The notes under the pieces were generated by a model. The model was not told the DNA's origin. It ran no database searches and worked only from the letters and a program-made list of their open reading frames with translations. This document shows, piece after piece, positions 1 through 7,019 of a stretch of DNA of 35,685 bases; the stretch's first letter is position 1, and each line of letters opens with the position of its first letter. The DNA is from Anaerolineae bacterium (GTDB lineage Bacteria > Chloroflexota > Anaerolineae > Aggregatilineales > Phototrophicaceae): contig JAJDZQ010000173.1 of the NCBI GenBank assembly GCA_022824565.1, positions 1-35,685 on the forward strand, given 5' to 3'. Position numbers and translations under genes: made by a program.

Positions 1-2
1 CC

Positions 3-659
3 CTCGGCACCGATGCAACTGACGATAAAGTTGGCGCAATTGAACGAACGGATGTGAAACCTGTAGACACTAGAGATGGGGCTAATTCTGTAGAAATTGA
101 ATCACTGAAGCTGTACAGCAACTTGAACCGACCTGGCAAGATAAAGTTGAACGATGAATTTGCCCCGCCACGTCCGCTTCCTAACCCAAGCTTCAGGCGG
201 CGAAGGAAGCAAGAAGAGCTTGAAGAGTCGATTGCGAACGAACCGGAGTTGGTTGAACGCTCGCGACTAGTTCTTGCCAAGAAATGGGATGGCAAGAATC
301 CTGATACACGGGAATTCCTGAAACAGCAATATGGTGGACGCTGCCAGATTTGCAACTACACTTTCCCAAAACATGATGGCGAACCCTACTTTGAAGGTCT
401 TTATATTGAGTCATACAAGAAAGCTGAGTGGCTAGATGATCCTGCGAATGTGCTCTGTCTCTGTGCCAACCATTCTGCCCAGTTTCTTAACGGTGCAAGA
501 GAGTTCATCCCCGATTTCCGCACACAAGTATTGTCTTATGCAGGCGGCGAATTCCACGTTATCAATGTTAAGCTGATCGGCGAAGATCTGGGAATTCGCT
601 TTACGGAAAGCCACATCATTGATCTGAGAACATTTGTCGAAGTAAGTGAAAACGCCTGA
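3..659 (+). CDS. C-terminal part of a protein with an HNH-like zinc-finger end (cut by left edge)
   Basis: The frame is open to the left edge with no stop, so only the C-terminal ~218 residues are present. The GTG at 54 is not a convincing start. A basic/acidic linker (RRRRKQEELEE) is followed by a compact domain with two Cys pairs, CQIC and CLCANH, separated by about 35 residues that include a GEPYFEG stretch. This spacing resembles HNH-like zinc modules that end some large DUF3883/sacsin-type ATPase proteins. The classical catalytic His of HNH nucleases is not obvious, so the module may only bind zinc. Composition is clearly more A+T-rich than the genes to the right, which hints at horizontal acquisition. 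The function of the whole protein cannot be read from this fragment. Confidence 0.6.
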   Translation, partial: LGTDATDDKVGAIERTDVKPVDTRDGANSVEIESLKLYSNLNRPGKIKLNDEFAPPRPLPNPSFRRRRKQEELEESIANEPELVERSRLVLAKKWDGKNPDTREFLKQQYGGRCQICNYTFPKHDGEPYFEGLYIESYKKAEWLDDPANVLCLCANHSAQFLNGAREFIPDFRTQVLSYAGGEFHVINVKLIGEDLGIRFTESHIIDLRTFVEVSENA

Positions 660-706
660 ATCACTGTTGTAGGTCAGTCTGAAACCTTTCACATATTGAT
701 GCTAAG

Positions 707-735
707 TTGCCCCGGCGAAACTGGCGGAGTATACT
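707..735 (+). promoter_or_regulatory. Candidate sigma70 promoter for the PhyH-family gene
   Basis: TTGCCC (707-712), a 17-base spacer and TATACT (730-735). The -10 lies within the perfect 12-base palindrome GGAGTATACTCC (726-737). A transcript would start near 742 and have a ~55-base leader. Confidence 0.5.
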
Positions 736-797
736 CCTGTTGGAGTTGGAAGTGTCGCCAAGGCTAAAACTGGGCTGGGCGGTTATGGAGGCGCGCG

Positions 798-1757
798 ATG
801 CTAACGCAAGAACAAGTGCAGCAATTCCACGAAAACGGCTACCTGGCAGTCGACAAGCTGCTGGATTACGAGCTCGATATCCAGCCGGTCATCGATGAAT
901 ATCAGCAGCTGCTGGACGATCTTTGCGAGAACTGGGTGGCAGAAGGGCGGCTGTCAGAGACCTATCGCCACTTGCCATTCGAGCGCCGGCTGGTGGAAGC
1001 GTATCGCGCCGGCTGCCGCTATGAGAATCACTTCGATATCGCGCTGCCCAATAGCGGCGTCCAGCCCGACACGCCCATCCACCTGGGTCCCGCCGTGTTT
1101 GACTTGCTGCGCAGCCCGCGCATGCTGGCGGCTGTCGAGTCACTCATCGGCGGCGAAATCTACAGCAACCCCATCCAGCATGTGCGCATCAAACCGCCAG
1201 CCAGTGTCATCGCCAAAACAGATGTCGACCGGGCGCTGGTGGGCAGGACGCACTGGCACCAAGACAGCGGCGTCGCCTTGCCCGATGCAGACGACACCAC
1301 AATGGTCACTTGCTGGGTCGCGGTGACCGAAGCCACAGTCGAAAATGGCTGCTTGCAAGTGTTGCCGAAGAGCCACCGCGAAGGCATGTCCCTGCATTGT
1401 TCGACCGTCGACCAATTGGGCATACCAGACGCGCTAATCCCACAGGCAGAAGCCCAGCCCGTGCCGCTGAGTCCCGGTGGCGTGCTCTTCTTCCATCCCA
1501 TGTGCAAACACGCTTCGCTGGACAACAACAGCGATGCCTTCCGCTGGAGCTTCGACCTGCGCTATAACCCGATTGGTCAGCCAACCGGGCGGCCCCATTT
1601 TCCCGGCTTCGTGGCGCAAAGCCGGCTGAACCCGGGGGCGGCGCTGGACGATGTCGCAGAATGGGCGCGGCTGTGGCTGGATGCCCGCGACAAGCTCGCG
1701 CAGGTTGATGGCGTCAAGACGCACCGCTGGGATAGTGAAGATCCACTTTGCGCTTGA
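798..1757 (+). CDS. Phytanoyl-CoA dioxygenase (PhyH) family protein
   Basis: Predicted non-haem Fe(II)/2-oxoglutarate-dependent oxygenase of 319 residues, probably cytosolic. The iron facial triad is visible: HWHQD supplies H154 and D156, and CKHASLDNNS supplies the distal His near 238. R249 of the following FRWSFDLRY segment would bind 2-oxoglutarate. The double-stranded beta-helix core spans about residues 125-260. The ATG at 798 follows GGAGG (787-791) at 6 bases. It stands alone with its own candidate promoter, and the next gene is ~150 bases downstream. PhyH-family members hydroxylate very diverse small molecules, so the substrate cannot be predicted from sequence or neighbours. Confidence 0.88.
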   Translation: MLTQEQVQQFHENGYLAVDKLLDYELDIQPVIDEYQQLLDDLCENWVAEGRLSETYRHLPFERRLVEAYRAGCRYENHFDIALPNSGVQPDTPIHLGPAVFDLLRSPRMLAAVESLIGGEIYSNPIQHVRIKPPASVIAKTDVDRALVGRTHWHQDSGVALPDADDTTMVTCWVAVTEATVENGCLQVLPKSHREGMSLHCSTVDQLGIPDALIPQAEAQPVPLSPGGVLFFHPMCKHASLDNNSDAFRWSFDLRYNPIGQPTGRPHFPGFVAQSRLNPGAALDDVAEWARLWLDARDKLAQVDGVKTHRWDSEDPLCA

Positions 1758-1829
1758 TTGCAGGCGCGCTACGTTGCACAGGATCGTGCGGATGCGAAAT
1801 AACTCGATAGAAACAGATGTATAAAGAGT

Positions 1830-1835
1830 TATAAT
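1830..1835 (+). promoter_or_regulatory. Consensus -10 box upstream of the YigZ-family gene
   Basis: A perfect TATAAT lies in an A+T-rich patch (1797-1845) of the 147-base gap before the YigZ-family gene. No good -35 is seen at 16-18 bases, so this is only a candidate. Confidence 0.3.
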
Positions 1836-1904
1836 TGATTTTGCCTTTGCTAACCCGGCGTTCGTGTACTTTTCGCCCGCATGCGACCTGTTTGATAGCT
1901 CCCC

Positions 1905-2516
1905 ATGCCTGAAGCCTATCGCATCCCCGCGCAACCCATCCGCAGCGAACTCATCATTCGCAAGTCGCGCTTTTTGACGACTGTCGCGCCAGCCGCCACC
2001 GTCTCACGCGCCCGGGAATTCCTGGCCGGTGTACGCGCAGAAATGCCCGATGCCAGCCATCATGTCTATGGTTTTCGTGTGGGCTTCGGCAAGACTGTCA
2101 CCGAAGGCATGAGCGATGCTGGCGAGCCTACCGGAACAGCCGGTCCGCCTACCCTGGCCGTGCTGCGCGGTTCGGGCATTGGCGATATTGCGCTGGTGAC
2201 AACGCGCTACTTCGGCGGCACAAAGCTGGGCACGGGCGGTCTGGTGCGCGCCTATACCGAATCGGCGCAGTTGGCATTGGAACAGCTGGAAACCGAACTG
2301 AAGGTCGAGCGGCGCATCGTGGGCATCGAGTTGCCCTATTCGCTATACAATATCGTCAAACGGATGATCGCGGAACATCATGGCCGCGTGGAAGACGAAG
2401 TTCTTGACGGACAAGTGCTGCTGGTCGCTCGCTTCGTGCTCGATGATCTACAGCGCTTCTCTGCAGAATTGCGCGAGCGCACGGCTGGGCAGATCACGCC
2501 GGTCGACCTCGCTTAG
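1905..2516 (+). CDS. yigZ: YigZ/IMPACT family protein
   Basis: Two-domain protein of 203 residues. The N-terminal UPF0029/IMPACT domain (about 10-120) carries the family pattern KSRF near the start, HHVYGFR and the DAGEPTGTAGPP loop, then VTTRYFGGTKLGTGGLVRAY. A DUF1949-type ferredoxin-like domain fills about 140-200. Length is typical of bacterial YigZ (~205). Eukaryotic IMPACT regulates GCN2. The bacterial role is not settled but is thought to be translation- or RNA-related. No SD is obvious before the ATG at 1905. The gene converges on the TPR gene, and the two stop codons overlap (2513-2516). Confidence 0.9.
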   Translation: MPEAYRIPAQPIRSELIIRKSRFLTTVAPAATVSRAREFLAGVRAEMPDASHHVYGFRVGFGKTVTEGMSDAGEPTGTAGPPTLAVLRGSGIGDIALVTTRYFGGTKLGTGGLVRAYTESAQLALEQLETELKVERRIVGIELPYSLYNIVKRMIAEHHGRVEDEVLDGQVLLVARFVLDDLQRFSAELRERTAGQITPVDLA

Positions 2517-4513
2517 CTTTGCTGGGTCAACTTCTGCGCAACCAGCCGCCGCACTTGGCCGATCGCGGCATGCGAGGGCGAGATCGCTTCTGCCAGCGCG
2601 ATATAGCTCCGTGCGTCGTCCATCTGGTCGCTGACGATCAACACCATCGCCATTTGCGCCAACAAGGGCACATCGTTGGGGAAGGTCTCCAGGCTGGCAT
2701 TTAGCTTGTCGATGGCTGCCTCGCGCCGGCCGTCCGCCCAACTCAACTGCGCCAGAGCCAAGGCTAATTGCGGGTCGCCGCCGACCGCCGCTTCCGCTTC
2801 GTTTAAGACTTCGAGCGCTGTTTGACGGTCTTGCCAACTGAGATAACAGCGAGACAAAGCCAAACGCAAATCAACCAGCAGCGGCGCGATTTCGCAAGCG
2901 CTTTCCAGCAGCTCTATATCCCTTTCGGCGACAGCTTTTCCCGCGCTCAGTGTCAGCCGAACTTCGCCCAGCGATTCTTCAAAGCCCGGCAAAATCAGCT
3001 GTAATTCGCTTCGCTGCAGCTCCAGTTCCAGCGGGTCATCAGCATCAATCTGCGTGCGGCAGTGCTCGATCCAACCAGCGGCGCGCTCTCCATCTCCCGC
3101 TGCCAAGGCCAGTTGCGCCAAACACAGGCTGGCATTGGGGTTGGCGCTGGCATGCCGCTGCAAGATAGCTTGCGCTGGCGAAAAATCATCGAGGTCGATC
3201 AGCCGATCGCAGGCTTCGCCCAGAAAATCGCCTTCAAAGTCGCTTTCGACCAGGCGTTCAAAATAAATCCACAACTCAACATCTTCGGCATCAATCATAT
3301 AACTGAGCGCCAGCTGCAGCGCGCCGAGGTTGCGCGGATTTTGTGCATGGTGGAGCTTCAGCGCGTTGGCGATTTCCTGGGGGATTTGCGCGTCTTCCGC
3401 GACTTCATCGGGGTCGATCAGCAGCACATCATCGATCCGCCAGCTTTGCGCTTCCGCCGTCATCAACAGCTGCGCATATTGCAGATGCAAGGCAGGATGT
3501 TGAACACCCGCCTCCAAGGCACTCTGCACCACATCCACAGCTTCGGCGAACAGGCCGGCTTCCGACTGAACCTTCGCCAGGCTGTGCCAAATGCTCGCAT
3601 CGGCAGCGTTGTGCAAGTGGTTTTGCAGTGCATGGGCAGCGAGATCCTGATAGCCAAGCTCGGCCAAACCCAGCGCAAAAGCCGCGATCGCCGCACGCTT
3701 GTTCAACATCTCTGATTCACGCAATTGTGGGACCAGCGCATCGCCAATATCTTCCAGGCCCGCTTGCATGACCTGTTTGGCCATCATGCCCAGGCACCAA
3801 TCGCTGAATGCGCTTTTGTGACGTTGATGCTGGGCAGCCACTTCCTGGAATTGCGCTGCGATATCCGCCTCGTCCCATGCCACGCCCCAATGCAGCAGGT
3901 ACACATCCAGATTCCAGTCGAATACCAGCGGCAGCAGCTCAACCAGCTCGGACCCTTGCGCGACCGGCGCATAACTGATGAGGGCTGGCACATGGCCACT
4001 GCTGTCCAGTTCTGCCATCAGGTTGGCGGCCACACTGGGCAATCCGCTTATGGCTGCGGCAAGCGTATCAAATTCGTAGCGATAATCCGCGCCTTCTTGG
4101 TCACCGAGCAAGCTCAAATCTGCGCTCAATGTGAGCTGGCAACGGTCGGCGACATCCAGCCTTCCCCACAGTTGCACATTGTCCGCCAACCCGGCCAGCT
4201 CCCAGTCATCGGGCGTGAATTGATAATCGTCGGCGGTGATCTCGCTGCTGTCGCTGTTTTCGTCGATTCGCGCGAAGCAGCGATAGACGCGCGTATCGGC
4301 ATTCTGCTCCAGCAGATAGGCCAGGCAGGCGGCCAGCCCCATGGCGACTTCTGGCATAGCGGCGCATAGAATCGGATACAAGCTAATCCGCAAGCGCGCG
4401 TCACTTTGGATGGATTGCGCCAGGCCTACCGCGCTGCCAAAAATGGACGAAGGCGCGCCAGCTTCTTGCCGCCGCAGCCCCAGCTGCTTCATCCTTTCCG
4501 CCGCAATATTCAT
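2513..4513 (-). CDS. Tetratricopeptide-repeat protein with an uncharacterised N-terminal domain
   Basis: Soluble, acidic 666-residue protein with no signal peptide or membrane segment. Residues ~225-666 are helical repeats of TPR type, for example AAFALGLAELGYQDLAAHAL, ASIWHSLAKVQSEAGLFAEA and PQLALALAQLSWADGRREAA, with the usual A/L/G/Y spacing. Residues 1-220 look like a mixed alpha/beta domain and match nothing I recognise. The ATG at 4513 has GGAGAG close upstream. A hairpin (4528-4554) separates it from the SH3b gene before it. TPR proteins normally act as protein-interaction scaffolds; no partner is indicated by the neighbours. Confidence 0.8.
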   Translation of the reverse strand: MNIAAERMKQLGLRRQEAGAPSSIFGSAVGLAQSIQSDARLRISLYPILCAAMPEVAMGLAACLAYLLEQNADTRVYRCFARIDENSDSSEITADDYQFTPDDWELAGLADNVQLWGRLDVADRCQLTLSADLSLLGDQEGADYRYEFDTLAAAISGLPSVAANLMAELDSSGHVPALISYAPVAQGSELVELLPLVFDWNLDVYLLHWGVAWDEADIAAQFQEVAAQHQRHKSAFSDWCLGMMAKQVMQAGLEDIGDALVPQLRESEMLNKRAAIAAFALGLAELGYQDLAAHALQNHLHNAADASIWHSLAKVQSEAGLFAEAVDVVQSALEAGVQHPALHLQYAQLLMTAEAQSWRIDDVLLIDPDEVAEDAQIPQEIANALKLHHAQNPRNLGALQLALSYMIDAEDVELWIYFERLVESDFEGDFLGEACDRLIDLDDFSPAQAILQRHASANPNASLCLAQLALAAGDGERAAGWIEHCRTQIDADDPLELELQRSELQLILPGFEESLGEVRLTLSAGKAVAERDIELLESACEIAPLLVDLRLALSRCYLSWQDRQTALEVLNEAEAAVGGDPQLALALAQLSWADGRREAAIDKLNASLETFPNDVPLLAQMAMVLIVSDQMDDARSYIALAEAISPSHAAIGQVRRLVAQKLTQQS

Positions 4514-4527
4514 CGTCTCTCCATCAA

Positions 4528-4554
4528 AACACCCTGCCGAGAAGACAGGGTGTT
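4528..4554 (-). terminator. Hairpin terminator after the four-repeat SH3b gene
   Basis: A perfect 9-bp inverted repeat (AACACCCTG ... CAGGGTGTT, 9-base loop). Read on the minus strand it is followed by TTTT. It lies ~40 bases beyond the SH3b stop and just before the TPR gene's ribosome-binding site. The U-tract is short, so termination may be partial. Confidence 0.55.
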
Positions 4555-4592
4555 AATCAAGCGGTCGCCTGGTTAATGAAAACCAGCGATGC

Positions 4593-5699
4593 TCAGCCGG
4601 CTATGCCCATGCCGACGACATTTCCGCGCGTGACCACATAATCGCTGTGCAGCCAGCCCGTTCCAAAACTGCCCGTTACCTGATACCAGACGCCATCGCC
4701 CGACAGGCCAGTGATCTCCAAGACGGTCCCGCCACTCACGATCGTCAGGCTGCCATGGATTGTGCCTGGACCCGAACGAATGTGCAAGCGCGCGATGTTG
4801 ACGATTGCCCGCGGCGTCGCGCCATTCAAGTGCGATGATGCGCTGGGCAGGCGCGAAAAGTCGCCGCGTGCCGCCGTATAAGATGCGTTCACCCAGCCCG
4901 GCCCGTCATGGGTCTCGATTTCATACCAGTTGCCGTTGCCCACGCCACCCGTGACCAACAACCGCGAACCGCCCGGCACGGTGAGGATGATGTCATGGCC
5001 CACGCCCGGACCCGAACGAACATTGAGGTACGCGGTATTGACAACCAGATGCGCCGCTCGCCCCAAGATCGCGCTGTCGCTAGCCGAATAAATATGCATC
5101 GAGATGCCCGTCTGGGGAACATTGTCGTAGTTGCCGCGCGTAACGGTGTAAATGTGTCGCAGCCAGCCAGCGCCCGCCGCCGTTTCGACCTTGTACCAAT
5201 GTCCACCCAGGGAGATTTCCAAAACCGGCAGCACCGTGCCACCAGTCACCACCGCCACAATCGGGTAGCTGACGTCTGGACCTTCGCGCACATTCAGGTA
5301 CGAAGTATTGACGACCACATGCGCTGCGCCATAGGGAATAGCGGCAGCGGCGGTTGTCAATCCGCTCGGTAGACTGGCCGCTCCTCCCGACCAGGGAATG
5401 CCAGAAAAGTCGCCGCGGCGGATGGTGTAGTTGCTGTTGACATAGCCAATGCCTTCTGGCGATTCAACCTCGTACCAGGTCAGATTTTCCGCGCGCGATA
5501 TGACCGGCAGGGTCGTTCCACCTGGCACAACCATGACAACATCATGCCCTGCGCCAGGCCCGCTGCGCACATTAAGAAATGCTGTATTGACGATGAGGTG
5601 CGCTGGCGCCTGCGCGATAGCCACCTGCCCCACCAGCGCAGCCAACAGCAACAATAACCCAAACAACGCAAGCCGATGGTTCTTTTTATTCGTAAGCAT
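4593..5699 (-). CDS. Secreted protein with four SH3b domains
   Basis: 368 residues from the ATG at 5699, which is preceded by GGGGGG at 4 bases. An upstream in-frame start at 5753 would put 18 residues before the signal peptide and is less likely. A Sec signal peptide (KKN, then a long leucine-rich core, AIAQA) ends near residue 31. Four bacterial SH3 (SH3_3) repeats follow at about 34-97, 127-190, 217-280 and 297-360. Each opens with a form of VNTAxLNVRSGPG and closes with WYxVExxxGxGWVxxxYTxxRGD. There is no catalytic domain. SH3b domains usually bind cell-wall or surface polymers, so an exported binding or structural role is inferred. Confidence 0.85.
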   Translation of the reverse strand: MLTNKKNHRLALFGLLLLLAALVGQVAIAQAPAHLIVNTAFLNVRSGPGAGHDVVMVVPGGTTLPVISRAENLTWYEVESPEGIGYVNSNYTIRRGDFSGIPWSGGAASLPSGLTTAAAAIPYGAAHVVVNTSYLNVREGPDVSYPIVAVVTGGTVLPVLEISLGGHWYKVETAAGAGWLRHIYTVTRGNYDNVPQTGISMHIYSASDSAILGRAAHLVVNTAYLNVRSGPGVGHDIILTVPGGSRLLVTGGVGNGNWYEIETHDGPGWVNASYTAARGDFSRLPSASSHLNGATPRAIVNIARLHIRSGPGTIHGSLTIVSGGTVLEITGLSGDGVWYQVTGSFGTGWLHSDYVVTRGNVVGMGIAG

Positions 5700-5776
5700 A
5701 TGCCCCCCAAATTCAGCTACCTGACCGCGAAACCTTCCAGAACATCCTAACATGTAGTATAGGCGGCTCTGGCAAA

Positions 5777-5792
5777 CTGGGCAAATGCCCAG
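5777..5792. promoter_or_regulatory. Inverted repeat between divergent SH3b and Fe-S carrier genes
   Basis: The perfect 7-bp inverted repeat CTGGGCA-AA-TGCCCAG lies just upstream of the TTGACA box at 5819. Position and symmetry suit a dimeric regulator site; no regulator is identified. Confidence 0.3.
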
Positions 5793-5818
5793 ACCAACAA
5801 ACGCGGGTCGCCTGCAAT

Positions 5819-5847
5819 TTGACAGGCGCGCGCGGCTATGCTAGGCT
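5819..5847 (+). promoter_or_regulatory. Promoter for the A-type Fe-S carrier gene
   Basis: Perfect TTGACA (5819-5824), 17-base spacer and TAGGCT (5842-5847), with an extended -10 TG at 5839-5840. Transcription would begin near 5854. This argues against the GTG at 5857 as the start codon and for the ATG at 5881. Confidence 0.55.
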
Positions 5848-5880
5848 ATAGCCAATGTGCAAGAGGCGAAGGGACCCGAG

Positions 5881-6300
5881 ATGGTAATGGCAGCACAGCA
5901 AGTCGAAATCTTGACGGAAACACCTGCTCTGTCTGTGACGCCGGCAGCGGTGTCGATCATCAAGAGCCTGCTGGATCAACGGAATATCCCGCAGCATGCT
6001 CTGCGCGTTTTTGTTACGGGCGGCGGATGCTCGGGCTTGCAGTATGGCATGGCTTTTCAAGAATCGCCTGAAATGGGCGATACCGTCGTCAGCGACGGTG
6101 GTGTGCGCCTGCTCATCGACCCAAACAGCATGATGTATCTGCGCGGCGCAACCATCGACTATGTCGATAGTTTGATCGGCGGTGGCTTCCGCATCGACAA
6201 TCCCAATGCGGTATCCAACTGTGGCTGCGGGCATTCGTTCAAGTCGGACGACCAAGCCGCGGGCGATGCGGCTGGCTGTGGCACCTGCGGAAGCTACTAG
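5881..6300 (+). CDS. A-type iron-sulfur cluster carrier (IscA/ErpA/HesB family)
   Basis: Small cytosolic protein (139 residues from the ATG at 5881, with AGGGA 6 bases upstream) predicted to accept and deliver Fe-S clusters. The three ligand cysteines of the family are present: one in VTGGGCSGLQYG and two in NCGCGHSF. The fold's LRVFV, DxGVRLLIDPNS and YLRGATIDYV segments are all recognisable. A C-terminal extension adds two more cysteines (GCGTCGSY), a feature I cannot assign. Its stop shares the CTAG tetranucleotide with the convergent gene's stop. The true start could also be 5887. Confidence 0.9.
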   Translation: MVMAAQQVEILTETPALSVTPAAVSIIKSLLDQRNIPQHALRVFVTGGGCSGLQYGMAFQESPEMGDTVVSDGGVRLLIDPNSMMYLRGATIDYVDSLIGGGFRIDNPNAVSNCGCGHSFKSDDQAAGDAAGCGTCGSY

Positions 6301-7019
6301 CGCCGCAAGAGGCTGATCAGCACGCCCAACATGCCCAGGCTGCCCAGCGCCACTATCGGCAAGATAGGCGGCACATCTGGCGCGCGCGGATCGTCGCGGC
6401 TGCCGATGCGCAGTAAATCTCCGCTGGGCGATTGCGTGGCGGCTGGCGGCGTAAAGGTGGGCAGCGGCGAGGCGGCCAGTATGGCTCTGCTATTGGCGCT
6501 ATCGGCCGGCGCGGTCGCCAGATCGATAGTGCGGTCGTCCGCTTGCTCTGCGCCACCTGCATCTCCAGACGCTATCTCGGCGAGATTGTCAATCGCTTCG
6601 ATTTGTGACAAATCCCCGTCCAGTTCGACCAGGTCGCCATAAACCCAGGCGCGGCCGCTCGGCGACAGGTCAAAGCGGAATTCGTACCAGCGGAAATAAT
6701 TGCGCAGCACAGGATACATTCTGCCATTGGCGATCGTACCCAGCAGCGGACTTTCGACATCGGGCAGCGCGCGCACATTGACTTCGCCAGCCGAGGCCAG
6801 GGCTTGCAAGCGGACTGCGGGCAATTCGGACGCGATTGGCGGGACAGTCGGCGATTGCGCATGGACTGGCTCGATATCGGGTGTAGCGCGCACCAGGACG
6901 GCCGGCACCGGCGTTGCGCTCGCTCGTTGCGCCAGCGCGCTACTGGTCCATACAGACAGAACGACCGCGAATAGCGCTGCGCGGGCCAATCCGCCTGGCT
7001 GCAACCATTTGCCTACCAT
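6297..7019 (-). CDS. Membrane-anchored extracytoplasmic SH3b-like protein
   Basis: 240 residues. It has an N-terminal signal sequence (cleavage after SSALA, about residue 30) and a C-terminal hydrophobic segment (about 217-238) ending in LLRR, giving a surface domain held by a C-terminal anchor. Residues ~68-135 look like one SH3b domain (VNVRALPDVESPLLGTI, then WYEFRF and GRAWVYGDLVEL). The rest is a low-complexity Ala/Pro/Ser/Thr spacer. The ATG overlaps the end of the LysM/M23 gene by 7 bases, so the two are probably translated together. A role in the envelope beside the peptidase is inferred from that coupling. Confidence 0.75.
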   Translation of the reverse strand: MVGKWLQPGGLARAALFAVVLSVWTSSALAQRASATPVPAVLVRATPDIEPVHAQSPTVPPIASELPAVRLQALASAGEVNVRALPDVESPLLGTIANGRMYPVLRNYFRWYEFRFDLSPSGRAWVYGDLVELDGDLSQIEAIDNLAEIASGDAGGAEQADDRTIDLATAPADSANSRAILAASPLPTFTPPAATQSPSGDLLRIGSRDDPRAPDVPPILPIVALGSLGMLGVLISLLRR

